DNA of 64,000 nucleotides from Flavobacterium sp. Its GTDB lineage: Bacteria; Bacteroidota; Bacteroidia; Flavobacteriales; Flavobacteriaceae. This document shows positions 34,701 to 43,711 of this stretch, piece by piece. The DNA is taken from the NCBI RefSeq assembly GCF_017744675.1, contig NZ_JAGIAV010000003.1, forward strand, positions 1 to 64,000, read 5' to 3'. The notes under the pieces were generated by a model. The model saw only the letters and a program-made list of their open reading frames with translations, had not been told where the DNA came from and did no database searches. Position numbers and translations under genes: made by a program. Every line of letters starts with the position of its first letter. The stretch's first letter is position 1.

Positions 34701-36100
34701 AAAGAAAGAATTGGCAAATACACAATCAGAATAATGATTTGTCCAAAAACGGCTGCATTCATCATACGCGCCGCCGAACCTGTGACTTCTTTATCCATCT
34801 CGTCTTGCGAAATCGAATCTATAGCCTGATATTTTTTAGAACTGTGAAGATGATGCAGAATGGCTTCTACAATAATTACAGCTCCATCTACAATCAATCC
34901 GAAATCTAATGCTCCCAAACTCATTAAATTGCCGCTTACGCCAAAAGTATTCATCATAATAATGGCAAAAAGCATAGCCAATGGAATTACTGAAGCTACA
35001 ATAAAACCAGCTCTAAGATTTCCTAAAAACAAAACCAGAATAAGAACCACAATTAAAGCACCTTCAATTAAGTTTTTTTCAACTGTTCCAATGGCGTTAT
35101 CCACCATTTTGGTCCTGTCTAAGAAAGGCTCAATTTTTAATCCTTCGGGGAGAATCTTTTCGATTTGAGCAATTTTGTCTTTTACATTGACGATAACATT
35201 GTTGGCGTTTTCACCTTTCAACATCATTACAATTCCACCAACCGATTCTCCGTATTCATCAGTTGTTAAAGCACCGTAACGAATTGCTGAAGAAATCTTA
35301 ACATCAGCAACGTCTTTCACTAGAATCGGAAGCCCGCCTTGTGTACTTTTAACTACAATGTTTTCAATATCTTTAATGCTTTTAGCTAAACCAGTACTTC
35401 TAATATAAGAAACGGTTGGCCCTTTCTCAATATAAGCGCCTCCCGTGTTTTCGTTACTGCTATTTAAAGCCGTAAAAACTTCACTAATGGTTAAATTTTG
35501 AGCTTTTAATCGGGTTGGATTAACAGCGATTTCATACTGTTTTAATTTGCCTCCAAAAGTAGAAACATCGGCAATTCCTTGCGTACCGAGAAGCTGTCTT
35601 CTAATCGTCCAATCCTGAATGGTTCGTAAATCTTCTAAAGAATATTTTTCTTCGTAACCTGGCTTTGGCTTTAAAACATACTGGTAAATTTCTCCCAAAC
35701 CAGTTGTCACTGGCGCCATTTCAGGCCTATTGGCATTTCGGTCTATTTCTACCTGCTGGAGTCTTTCTGCTATTTGCTGACGCGCCCAATACACATCGGC
35801 ATCATCTTCAAAAACTACACTTACAAGCGAAAGTCCGAAACGGGAAATACTTCTGCTTTCTTTTAAATTTGGAATATTACTGATCGCTTGTTCGATCGGG
35901 AAAGTAATTAACCTTTCTACATCTTCTGCGCCAAGCGAAGGAGCAGTTGTGATAATTTGCACCTGATTATTAGTGATGTCGGGCACAGCATCAATTGGCA
36001 ATTGGGTAACCTCATACACACCATAGACAATCCAAAGCAGTGTAAAGATTCCAATTGCCAGTTTGTTCTTAACTGAGAACTGAATTACTTTATTAAGCAT
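31724..36100 (-). CDS. CusA/CzcA-type heavy-metal RND pump fused to a TolC-type outer-membrane protein
   Basis: 1458 residues from the ATG of MLNKVIQFSVKNKLAIG; a start 13 codons earlier is less likely. Residues 1 to about 1040 are a complete HME-RND pump with DFGLIVDGAVIIVE (Asp399, Asp405, Glu412) in TM4. From Met1048 a TolC family protein of about 410 residues follows; it begins with its own apparent signal peptide (NNLTILLSVLFIGNMAKAQ). The embedded signal would act as a thirteenth membrane span and could be cut by signal peptidase to free the TolC part. The joint lies on an A8 run at 32970-32977 where a one-base slip ends the pump. Fused proteins of this size are, to my knowledge, common in flavobacteria. 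Confidence 0.9.
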   Translation of the reverse strand: MLNKVIQFSVKNKLAIGIFTLLWIVYGVYEVTQLPIDAVPDITNNQVQIITTAPSLGAEDVERLITFPIEQAISNIPNLKESRSISRFGLSLVSVVFEDDADVYWARQQIAERLQQVEIDRNANRPEMAPVTTGLGEIYQYVLKPKPGYEEKYSLEDLRTIQDWTIRRQLLGTQGIADVSTFGGKLKQYEIAVNPTRLKAQNLTISEVFTALNSSNENTGGAYIEKGPTVSYIRSTGLAKSIKDIENIVVKSTQGGLPILVKDVADVKISSAIRYGALTTDEYGESVGGIVMMLKGENANNVIVNVKDKIAQIEKILPEGLKIEPFLDRTKMVDNAIGTVEKNLIEGALIVVLILVLFLGNLRAGFIVASVIPLAMLFAIIMMNTFGVSGNLMSLGALDFGLIVDGAVIIVEAILHHLHSSKKYQAIDSISQDEMDKEVTGSAARMMNAAVFGQIIILIVYLPILSLQGIEGKMFKPMAQTVAFAILGAFILSLTYVPMVSALFLSKKISHKKNLSDRIMEKLENAYEGWLTKALGVRKAIVAAAFVLFGIAVVLFGRMGGEFIPQLEEGDFAVETRLLLGTNLSTTTKTIEKISAELKKEYPEVEQVVSRIGSAEIPTDPMPIEGGDMIIVLKDKSEWTSASSFPELADKMTKTVKRIAPGVTTGFQFPVQMRFNELMTGAKQDLVCKIYGEDLQKLSEYAEKLGAISKTVEGAADLYVEKVTGMPQIVIDYNWAEMAKYGLRVVDINRTINAAFAGAVAGSIYEGEKRFDMVVRVEDSGRKGIEDVRNLLIATPSGMQIPLYQVASVEEIEGPNQIQRENAKRRIIVGFNVRGRDVQSIVQELQQKVNQQIKFDPGYYVTYGGAFENLQQAKARLGVAVPAALLMIFALLYFAFRSFKEGIIIFTAIPLSAIGGVFALMLRDMPFSISAGVGFIALFGVAVLNGIVLISEFNRIQKQGEITDPFQIILLGTKNRLRPVLMTAAVASLGFLPMALSNGAGAEVQRPLATVVIGGLVTATLLTLFVLPAIYLMTYHTKVFTKKNKKHMNNLTILLSVLFIGNMAKAQELPISLDESISIAIQNNRIVKSAKLNEQSKSYLQKTAYNIPQTQIDADYGQFNSAQNDTRFGISQTFAFPTVYSNQKKALKADFNKAKAEVQLTSQEIKTRVRNIYYDYLWLNSKKELLVYADSIYRIMEKKSDLRFKAGEANVLEKSASQSARQFYSNQLVMVNRDIEIALNSFNAILQDKVEHTPKKMNLKAVLIRSSIENLKAENLPAVQRSQFESEAAKYRWKTEGAKLLPEITLGYNNLSIIESQTNTSGQEVYYGSGQRFNYVNAGLSIPIFFTSQSERKRAAKAEYESFVELSEAAKIEVKTNIENADRELKKYQESLQYYETDGLKNAQTIIEASSSQLQNGDIDYLQWVLVVNQAITIKSEYLDALNAYNKAVVTLQNLNNI
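32970..32977 (-). other. A8 homopolymer at the RND-TolC joint, candidate slippage site
   Basis: On the minus strand ACT-AAAAAAAA-TAAAAAGCACATGAAT. With eight A the frame stays open into TolC. With seven, the pump ends at a TGA that overlaps the TolC ATG (ATGA); with nine, it ends at an immediate TAA. Confidence 0.5.
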
Positions 36101-36185
36101 AATTTCTTTTTTTGAGAAATAATAAAATGCAATACTCACGCAGTTTAAAACAGCATGGCATTGTTATACTTTCAATAAAAAAGAA

Positions 36186-36563
36186 TTATGCAATTGGAGG
36201 TCTGAACAGACTTCCTAAATAGGGATTGATATGAAGATTTCGTTTATAATTGTTTATAAACGCCGAATCTGAAGGGATAATGTGTAATGAAGAAGTATAA
36301 ATACGACTAGGAATAAAAACAAGATGTTGTGAATGTGGATCGACTTTTTTGAATGGAAGCTGCATATCTCGTTCATCATCGTTGTCATTAATGTCTTGTC
36401 CTAGGTAATGCATCGCTATAAAATCAGTGAAAGCCAGTCCATTTGATCTTTGCTGATGCTCCATATAATGCTGTACAAGTACTGGCACTTTTGATAACTG
36501 CCCAAAAAAGCAATTATTAAAGTTGATTAAAAGGATTAATATGTACAGGGAAATTTTTCGCAC
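36186..36563 (-). CDS. Small secreted protein at the head of the efflux operon
   Basis: 125 residues from a GTG start. A signal peptide (ISLYILILLINFNNCFFG) is followed by a short exported protein with several His and acidic clusters: VQHYMEHQQ, FIAMHYLGQDINDNDDERDMQLPFK, DPHSQH. No stop or terminator separates it from the RND-TolC gene, 85 bases on, so it is probably the first gene of that operon. I recall similar proteins near Bacteroidota metal pumps, but the function is unknown; a periplasmic metal-binding or sensor role is only inferred from context. Its GTG lies four bases from a full-consensus -7 element, suggesting a nearly leaderless mRNA. Confidence 0.75.
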   Translation of the reverse strand: MRKISLYILILLINFNNCFFGQLSKVPVLVQHYMEHQQRSNGLAFTDFIAMHYLGQDINDNDDERDMQLPFKKVDPHSQHLVFIPSRIYTSSLHIIPSDSAFINNYKRNLHINPYLGSLFRPPIA

Positions 36564-36567
36564 AGTA

Positions 36568-36599
36568 CAAAAATATTAAGATTGACCTTTTGCGACAAA
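36568..36599 (-). promoter_or_regulatory. Predicted promoter of the second efflux operon
   Basis: On the minus strand, TTTG (36599-36596), 20 bases, TATTTTTG (36575-36568). Both elements and spacing match consensus, and the expected start of transcription falls at the GTG start codon. Confidence 0.65.
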
Positions 36600-36698
36600 C
36601 CTTATTTGTTAAATATTATCATAAGACCGCTTTTTTTGTCTGTAAAACTTACTGTAAGTTTCTTAAAAAACAAAAATTACAACTATAATTTTAATAAA

Positions 36699-36722
36699 AA
36701 ACCACTCTTTTAAAGAGTGGTT
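36699..36722 (-). terminator. Terminator after the porin-family gene
   Basis: AACCACTCTTT and AAAGAGTGGTT form a tight hairpin; on the minus strand a T6 run follows. Confidence 0.8.
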
Positions 36723-36754
36723 CTTGATTTGATATGAAGCTCTACAAATTTAAT

Positions 36755-37393
36755 TCAAAAAAAATAGCCAACCGTTATTTGGAAAACTCTATTCTTCATA
36801 TCATTATGGATAATATAAGTATCATTCGGATCTTTAAAAACATTAGAATAAGAGATATTATATCTTGCATCGGCATAAAATTTATTCTTAAACTGATATC
36901 CTAATCCCAGATTTATCGAAGTGTCCACTCCATTTGAATACTCAGATAAATTATAGTTTTCATGGTTCTCATAACCTAAAAAATTGTCTTGAGATTTGTT
37001 ATTGGCTTTTAGGAGTATTCCTATTTGCGGTCCAGCTTGCAGACTCAAACCGTTCGCTACGTAATACTTGAGCATTACCGGAATATTCAAATAATTTAAG
37101 CTTATAGTGCTTCTGTAATTTGAATTGGTTACTTCCGGATCAGAGAAAGTCATTTTAACTCCCTGCTGACTGTATAAGATTTCAGGTTGAATTGACAATT
37201 TTTTCGCCAACGGAATTTCAGCCATAAGTCCAGCTGTAAAACCGTATTTTGCAGATGAATTCAATTCGCTTTCATCAAATGTCAAACTCGAGATATTTAC
37301 ACCTCCTTTTACACCAAGCTTTACCTTTTCAGACTGAGCCAAAATGGTGGCACCAGAAAATAGTGCACAAAAAATTAATATGGATTTTTTCAT
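36755..37393 (-). CDS. Outer-membrane beta-barrel protein (porin / PorT-like family)
   Basis: 212 residues with signal peptide (IFCALFSGATILAQ). The remainder shows alternating beta-strands typical of the eight-stranded OMP_b-brl_2 family: LGVKGGVNISSL at the start, FTAGLMAEIPL, LSIQPEILYSQQG, YLNIPVMLKYY, LSLQAGPQIGILL, and a terminal aromatic VGYFF. These are common outer-membrane proteins of Bacteroidota with unknown individual roles. It is downstream of and co-oriented with the M4 peptidase gene but separated by a terminator. Confidence 0.88.
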   Translation of the reverse strand: MKKSILIFCALFSGATILAQSEKVKLGVKGGVNISSLTFDESELNSSAKYGFTAGLMAEIPLAKKLSIQPEILYSQQGVKMTFSDPEVTNSNYRSTISLNYLNIPVMLKYYVANGLSLQAGPQIGILLKANNKSQDNFLGYENHENYNLSEYSNGVDTSINLGLGYQFKNKFYADARYNISYSNVFKDPNDTYIIHNDMKNRVFQITVGYFF

Positions 37394-37411
37394 TTGTATT
37401 GATTTTAAAAT

Positions 37412-37436
37412 GGTAACTCTAAAAATTAGAGTTACC
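37412..37436 (-). terminator. Terminator after the M4 metalloprotease gene
   Basis: GGTAACTCTAA, three A, TTAGAGTTACC: an 11-base-pair stem 16 bases past the stop codon (minus strand). Confidence 0.7.
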
Positions 37437-37451
37437 TATTTTGTCTATTTT

Positions 37452-40400
37452 TTAATTCTTGATTATCTTGGTTGTATATTTCTTGTTCTGCAGTACACAT
37501 TCCAAAATATAAACTCCTTTAATTAATCCGCTTACATTTATGTTTGTTGGAAAAGCGTTAAAAGACTTACTCCAAACCTCTTTACCATCCATTGCATAAA
37601 TCTTAATTTGCGTTCCTCCTTCTACTCGATCAGCCAGAAAAAGGTTTACATTATCAACTATCGGATTTGGAAAAACTCTAAAGGCATTTGTAATTTTTCC
37701 GATAAGCATACCTCTAGAATCGAATAATTCTGACATATTACTACATCCGCCTTCATTAGTTGTCTGCAGACTATAATTTCCTTCCCAAATTGTTATAATC
37801 GATTTTTCATTTGCATTTGGAATTGGCCTTTCGTTTAAAAACCATTGGTACGAAGTTGCTTCAATTGAAGCTGTAAGCTTTTTATCGCCCGTAACTTTGA
37901 TTTCTGGCACTTTGTTTTCTAGTATAGAAATTTTTGTGCTGAATGTTTTTCCAATGCCATTTTCATTATAAACAGTTACATAGTATTCGCCATTTTCTTT
38001 AGTTACAAATGTTGGATCTGTAGAACCGTCAAACCATACATAAGAGGCATAATTTCCTGGGTTTAAAACTACTTCTGGTCCGCATACATTTCCGCTTGGC
38101 AATTCTGAAACAAAAGTGCTGAAAACAGCCTTTACCGTTTCTGTAAGTGTACAGCCATTTTTCAATACTGCCGTTACCGTGTAGTTTCCGGGCTCGCGGA
38201 TTTCAATATTATTAGAAACTTCACCAGTATTCCATTTGTATGAAGCGACGTCTAATTTTCTAAAATTAAAATTGGTTGCCGCATCAACATACAAGCTTGT
38301 GCCTTGGTACCCATAAACTGCAGGATTATCAAATATTCTAAAATCGGATCCAACATTTTGATAGGTGTAATTTTTCACTTCATTGTTAGACGGAACCACG
38401 TCATTCTCTAATTTTGCAATAAGATTATAAACATGAGAATCTCCAGACTGGTCTTGTTTAGGCTGCTTTTTGAAGGTATATTCTATATTTCCTCCAACTG
38501 GTATTTCATTTTCAACTACTTCTGATATAGTTTCCTTTGTGTTTGTATACTCTAAATTTACCTGAACTGCATTTGCTACTATTGCAACTTGACCTTCATT
38601 AATTAATTTCACTTTTACCTGATCTCCACCACAAACATCTTTTGGCGATAAAAGCTGTAATGAAACATCTAAAATAGGTGCATTTATTACTTTTAAATCA
38701 TCAAAAATCATATAAGAGAAACCTCCTGCTTTAGCATGTCTGAATCTCAGCATAACAGATTTTCCAGCATACTCTTTTATGTTTATTGTTCCTTTCTGCC
38801 AATTTGTATCGCCATAAGTACCTTGTTTAGAATCTCTCCACAATTCTTTCCACTCTCCTCCCAATGTTTTAATATCGATAATAAAGGCATTTAGATAATT
38901 GCTTTGAAGAGCATAAAAGAACTCTAAAGCGGCTGCCTTATCAGATAATTTATAAACAGGAGAAATTAATTCTCCGTATCGAGCATAACCTTCTAACTGA
39001 TTGTAAAGCATTTTTGCAGCTACATCGCCTGTATGGTCTTTTTTAGGAAAAGATAAATAGATGTTATCTGGCGCCACAACATTTCTCCAAGGATAATTTT
39101 CATCGCTTTGGTTAGATGTGTAGCCATTCGATCCGAAAAGCGAACCTTGCGCTACATTCGAAAAATTTTCAATATCTAATGTAGGCGCATTAGCAATAAC
39201 TTCAAAAGCTCCTTTAAGATTTTGTGCTTCTGATTTCGGTTGCCCTTCTGAGGTAACTTTTACATTAATTTCATATTTCCCAACAGGAAGGTGCGGAATG
39301 CCATCTATTTTATAAACCAAAGTCTGATACACCAACAGCTCCCCTTCTTTTTCCAGAACAATAGGTTCTCCAATTGGATTTCCATTTTGCGTGATTTGAT
39401 ATTCTATGTTGATTTTATTGGTGGAATTGTAAAATATATTTTTTACACTGATAAAAAATTCATGCGATGTTGCATCTTCATAAACTTTTTCAGGAACACT
39501 TAAGTTAGACAGTTCTAAACGATCTTTAACTTCTTTGATTCTAATATTATCAACTGCAAAACCATTCGCAAAAAGTCCGTTATCATTGTGCTGAAAAGCT
39601 ACCTGAACGCAAGATTTTCCTGCATAGGCACTTAAATCAACATAATATTCGAACCATCTGCTCAAATAAGGCATCTTAAATTTAGTTTCCCAAGTTACGC
39701 CTCCATCAGTACTTATTTTCACAAAACCGTCAGAAAGTCCTTGACTATCACCAAAACCATCAAATGTTAAATGCGCCGTTTTATAATTGCTTAAATCAAA
39801 AACGGGTGAAATCAACATATCGTTAGACGCATCGCAATTGCATTTATCATCATTGCTAGCCATAAAATGTGTATGCTCGCTCACAGGCCAGCCTGGTGAA
39901 CGCAATTCATCACTTGTTCCGTGCTGCCAACCTGTACTATTTTTATTTTCAGAAGTTCGCCATCCTTTGTACTTTGTATCGTCTTCAAAATCCATAGTAT
40001 AAGGAAGTACAGATACTTTCATATCTTCATTTTTCCAATTGTCATAACCAAATGCAAAACTGTTGTTTTTTGGTTTGGCTTCTTTAGTAATGTCTTCTGG
40101 AAATACAGAAACTATTATAGTGTTTGCGCCAATACTCTTTAAATCAATATTAGAAATTGAATAACTTATCGTATCCTTAAACTTAGCAAATGCTAAAGTT
40201 GTTTTTTCACTTTTAGAAAAAACTTCCTTGTTCATGCTGTCAAGAATTTTTAATTCAACTACCACATTTTGATTTTGGGTGATAAAATTATTTGTGATTT
40301 TTGTATTTATTGTAACTCTATTATTGTCAATTGTACATTTTCCTGCATCCAATGATGCTGTTAGAACTTCTAAGTCAAATGGAGCATCACTTACCATAAT

Positions 40401-43400
40401 ATTATCTATTACTGCTCCAATATAACCGTACTCGACCTTGTCGGTCAATACACGAAAACGAATAGCTGCTTTTTTCCCTTTTAGTTCATTTAGGCGTATC
40501 TGATAAGGATCTTTGCTATAAAGAGTATTAACTCCTGTAAACCAAGGTCCTTGGGCTAAATCATTAGTGTGAACTGTTTCAGAATAATTAACATCAGCTG
40601 CTTTTTTCCAATTTTGGCCATTTTCATCTGAATATTCTATAATTAATCCCTCTGCACCTTTTGCAAACAGATAAGCCATATCAAATTCAATATATGGAGA
40701 GACAACATTAGAGAAATCAAATATTGGCGATTCTAATGTAAAATCTGAATTTGCAGGGAGTTTTTGTGAAATGCTTAAATCAACATCAACCCAAGCATAT
40801 TTCGATTTTAAATCTCGAAATGATACTGAAGAAGGTTGCCATTTAAATTTTTGATTTCCTTTTAATGCATTAGAATACCAGCCACCTGGTGTTATTTCAA
40901 AATCCTGATTGTATGGAAATTGATTTACCACGCCACTGTAAACGGCACTTATTGCGTTATTGTTTGCTGTAACGACGTCTTGATTGTACACAACAAAACA
41001 CTCGTAAGTATGCAATCCCTGTGCAGATAAATCGATGTTCGCATTAAATGGAATTGTCATTTCTGAATTCTTCTTAAAAGCAGTTTCTAAAGTAATATCT
41101 TTCCAAACAGTTTGACTTCCGTCCGATTTGTTTAAGTACCCAATTTTTAACTGTGCTCCTGCTGGAATATCTATACAGCCTAGATTATATAGATTTATGG
41201 CTAGCGGGTGATTCGCTGATAAAATCTGACCTGTATATACTGGAAAATTTAGTCCAACAGCTGTTATGTCATAATCTTTTTGAGAAGGCTTCACCAAAAG
41301 GCTCGTAATAAACGAAGTGCCGTCTTTTGTGCCAAATGCTTGAATTGGTTTAAAATCAAATTTCACCTCTACAAAAGTTGGAGCGGTCAAACTTTGATTA
41401 TAAACTATATTATCTTGAATCTTAATTATCGATTCTTCTCCTACGGCAAGGTCTTTCGTAAATTTTAATGAGCCATCATGAGTGTAAAGAGTGCTATATC
41501 GGCCACCAAACCCTTCAATCATTGATCGCAATTTATAATTCAAAATCTCATCAGCTTTGATAATAGCACTTCCTGTATTTTTTACTTTTACATAAAAAGG
41601 CTCATTTCCATTTAAAGAACCGCATTCGACTGTTGGATTTTCAATAGAAACAATCGAGATTTGCTTATCTGAAAAAGAGGAGCCAACTCCAATTGCATAC
41701 CAAGCATTGGTTACTTGTTTATACTCTTCAGAATTTAATCCATATAAATCCTCGACGGCCATCAGAGATGCTTGGCGCATGGCATAAAAATTTGAGGATG
41801 GTGATAAATATTCTGTAAGCGTCAGATAAGCAATTTTTTCGGCTTTGGCCAAACCAATTGGTTTAACATCATAGCTTTGATTGTTATCATTTGTTCCTTT
41901 TCCTCCTTCGCATAAAAGGTAAAACCAATAATTGGTAATGCCACTATTAATATGCACTCCACCATTATCAAACGTAAGAACTGTTGGATTTGCCCAATTT
42001 TTTCCGCCATAAGTGTCTGGCTGGTTTTGTGCTTTCGGATTGGCCATATTACGCATGCTCCCATGTTTGTACAATTCATCTCCTAAAAGCCAGATCTTTT
42101 CTTTCGAATCTTTTCCAACATAAAACTCTGTAGAAATACCAAATATGTCACTAAATGACTCATTCATAGCGCCAGATTCTCCTCTATAAATTAATCCGGC
42201 AGAGAATTGCGTTACAGCGTGAGTAAGCTCATGTGCTGTAATACCTAAGCCTACATAAGGCGCATTATCGACACCATCTCCAAATTGAGCCCATCCTCCT
42301 GTCCAAGATGCATTGTCTACGTTTTTACCTAAATGTGCCAAGCCAAAAACAGTCATTCCTTTATTGTCGACACTGTTTCGATTGAATTTTTCGGCAAAAT
42401 AATCTATGGTTTTCTGCATTCCCCAATGAATATCAATGGCTACTTCATCATGGTCTTTATTATGAAGCTCGTTCCAAACATTATCTTCATCTACAAATTC
42501 TGTGATTATTTCGTCAGATGGAGAATTGTAATGGTTCATATTTAAAGTATAAATTGGCACTCCAAATTTTCCCTGATCAGCCTCAAGTTTGAAACCATCT
42601 GCATATTGTTTGGTATTAAAAGTAACATCTCCAGAATATCTCGATTTCCCGCTGCCTAATCTTTGCGTGTTGCCTTCAATTCTATCTGACTTTACATGAA
42701 CATCTCGATTTAAGTCTATTGTCAAAATTATTCTTCCTGTATTGGCATCGACATAAATCGTTTGGCTAGATTGTGGATTGATTGCAAAAACATCAAATTT
42801 CCAAGCCAATAAATATTCTTTTAGCTCCGAAGAAAAATTAGGTCCAACATATACTAGCTCTCCTTTTGGTTTCCCGCTTATCTTTTTGTTTACTAAAGCG
42901 CTTATTTTTTTACTTTCCCATACATACTCTTTTGCATTTACCGATTTAAGCGCATTTTCTAATGCCGCATTTTCATTTACTTTGTAAGTACTAGCAGCAG
43001 TAATTTTCTTGCTTGTTTGACCAAATGCATCAATTTTTGTTTTATTTTCCCTAACCTTAAAAATAGCTCCTTCAACCGGAATTGAATTATGCAATTGCTG
43101 ATAAGTTACTAAGATTCTGCCGTGATTTTCAGATATAGATTTTAGCTCCATTTGATCTGATTTAGACAACTCAAAATCAGCTTTTTTAACTTCAAAAATA
43201 TTCTTTGCTGTCAAATTTGCCGATTTTGCAAAAGATCTCACTTTTGTAGAATCCTGAGTCTTTTTTTCTTCACTCAAATTTTGTCCTAAAATTTTCTGGC
43301 TTTCAGCTATCTGTCTTTTAATTGACTCGCTTTCTTCCTGAGAAAGTTCTATTCCTTTAGTTTCTTCTCTTTTTCCAAAAAGAGCATTCGCTGTGTCATC

Positions 43401-43586
43401 CTGCTTCGAACTATTGTTCTTTTTAAAAATCGGATCTGCAGTCTGATTTTTAGAAGGATTACCTACTGCTGTCGGTACATTGGTATTTTGTATTTTTTGA
43501 AAGGGCGATTGTGCCAGTCCTATGGAACAAACAAAGAATCCCAGTAAAAAATATAAATACCTCGCTTTGAAGTAAATCTGGTTCAT
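37452..43586 (-). CDS. Very large secreted M4 (thermolysin-like) metalloprotease with T9SS signal
   Basis: 2044 residues. Signal peptide (about 1-25), an FTP/PepSY propeptide (about 110-285), then the M4 catalytic domain with HELTH at 452-456, Glu476 in NESFSD as third zinc ligand (24 residues after His452, as in thermolysin), and GGVHINSGITNYWFYLL supplying the second catalytic His. About 1300 further residues hold CARDB-like and jelly-roll/MAM-like modules (for example IRFRVLTDKVEYGYIGAVID and VQVAFQHNDNGLFANGFAVD). A type A T9SS C-terminal domain (FRVFPNPIVDN ... KKYTTKIIKN) ends the protein. It should be exported by Sec, then secreted by T9SS, and may bind surfaces or glycans. It stands alone on the minus strand. 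Confidence 0.92.
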   Translation of the reverse strand: MNQIYFKARYLYFLLGFFVCSIGLAQSPFQKIQNTNVPTAVGNPSKNQTADPIFKKNNSSKQDDTANALFGKREETKGIELSQEESESIKRQIAESQKILGQNLSEEKKTQDSTKVRSFAKSANLTAKNIFEVKKADFELSKSDQMELKSISENHGRILVTYQQLHNSIPVEGAIFKVRENKTKIDAFGQTSKKITAASTYKVNENAALENALKSVNAKEYVWESKKISALVNKKISGKPKGELVYVGPNFSSELKEYLLAWKFDVFAINPQSSQTIYVDANTGRIILTIDLNRDVHVKSDRIEGNTQRLGSGKSRYSGDVTFNTKQYADGFKLEADQGKFGVPIYTLNMNHYNSPSDEIITEFVDEDNVWNELHNKDHDEVAIDIHWGMQKTIDYFAEKFNRNSVDNKGMTVFGLAHLGKNVDNASWTGGWAQFGDGVDNAPYVGLGITAHELTHAVTQFSAGLIYRGESGAMNESFSDIFGISTEFYVGKDSKEKIWLLGDELYKHGSMRNMANPKAQNQPDTYGGKNWANPTVLTFDNGGVHINSGITNYWFYLLCEGGKGTNDNNQSYDVKPIGLAKAEKIAYLTLTEYLSPSSNFYAMRQASLMAVEDLYGLNSEEYKQVTNAWYAIGVGSSFSDKQISIVSIENPTVECGSLNGNEPFYVKVKNTGSAIIKADEILNYKLRSMIEGFGGRYSTLYTHDGSLKFTKDLAVGEESIIKIQDNIVYNQSLTAPTFVEVKFDFKPIQAFGTKDGTSFITSLLVKPSQKDYDITAVGLNFPVYTGQILSANHPLAINLYNLGCIDIPAGAQLKIGYLNKSDGSQTVWKDITLETAFKKNSEMTIPFNANIDLSAQGLHTYECFVVYNQDVVTANNNAISAVYSGVVNQFPYNQDFEITPGGWYSNALKGNQKFKWQPSSVSFRDLKSKYAWVDVDLSISQKLPANSDFTLESPIFDFSNVVSPYIEFDMAYLFAKGAEGLIIEYSDENGQNWKKAADVNYSETVHTNDLAQGPWFTGVNTLYSKDPYQIRLNELKGKKAAIRFRVLTDKVEYGYIGAVIDNIMVSDAPFDLEVLTASLDAGKCTIDNNRVTINTKITNNFITQNQNVVVELKILDSMNKEVFSKSEKTTLAFAKFKDTISYSISNIDLKSIGANTIIVSVFPEDITKEAKPKNNSFAFGYDNWKNEDMKVSVLPYTMDFEDDTKYKGWRTSENKNSTGWQHGTSDELRSPGWPVSEHTHFMASNDDKCNCDASNDMLISPVFDLSNYKTAHLTFDGFGDSQGLSDGFVKISTDGGVTWETKFKMPYLSRWFEYYVDLSAYAGKSCVQVAFQHNDNGLFANGFAVDNIRIKEVKDRLELSNLSVPEKVYEDATSHEFFISVKNIFYNSTNKINIEYQITQNGNPIGEPIVLEKEGELLVYQTLVYKIDGIPHLPVGKYEINVKVTSEGQPKSEAQNLKGAFEVIANAPTLDIENFSNVAQGSLFGSNGYTSNQSDENYPWRNVVAPDNIYLSFPKKDHTGDVAAKMLYNQLEGYARYGELISPVYKLSDKAAALEFFYALQSNYLNAFIIDIKTLGGEWKELWRDSKQGTYGDTNWQKGTINIKEYAGKSVMLRFRHAKAGGFSYMIFDDLKVINAPILDVSLQLLSPKDVCGGDQVKVKLINEGQVAIVANAVQVNLEYTNTKETISEVVENEIPVGGNIEYTFKKQPKQDQSGDSHVYNLIAKLENDVVPSNNEVKNYTYQNVGSDFRIFDNPAVYGYQGTSLYVDAATNFNFRKLDVASYKWNTGEVSNNIEIREPGNYTVTAVLKNGCTLTETVKAVFSTFVSELPSGNVCGPEVVLNPGNYASYVWFDGSTDPTFVTKENGEYYVTVYNENGIGKTFSTKISILENKVPEIKVTGDKKLTASIEATSYQWFLNERPIPNANEKSIITIWEGNYSLQTTNEGGCSNMSELFDSRGMLIGKITNAFRVFPNPIVDNVNLFLADRVEGGTQIKIYAMDGKEVWSKSFNAFPTNINVSGLIKGVYILECVLQNKKYTTKIIKN

Positions 43587-43656
43587 TTTTCTGAATTTTA
43601 AAATTAATATTAAAGTTTACTTGGTACTTAATAGTATGAGTGGCTGATAGCTAATT

Positions 43657-43711
43657 GCAAAAGCAGCTGCTAAAAATCATTTTGGCTTTTGATTTTTAGC
43701 AGCTGCTTTGC
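43657..43711. repeat. Long inverted repeat overlapping the end of a small gene
   Basis: GCAAAAGCAGCTGCTAAAAATCA (43657-43679) pairs with 43690-43711; only one base (a missing T) differs. The stem covers the last codons and the stop codon of the gene at 43677-43814. It may act as a terminator, though no long T run follows on either strand. Confidence 0.7.

Noticed and set aside
4190..36100. Recent duplication of one efflux operon into two
   Set aside because: Gene order, fusion state, the small first gene and sequence differ; only family-level similarity is visible.
41822..42079. Minus-strand 85-residue frame inside the M4 protease gene
   Set aside because: Same strand but a different frame from the M4 catalytic domain, which is intact; no independent evidence.
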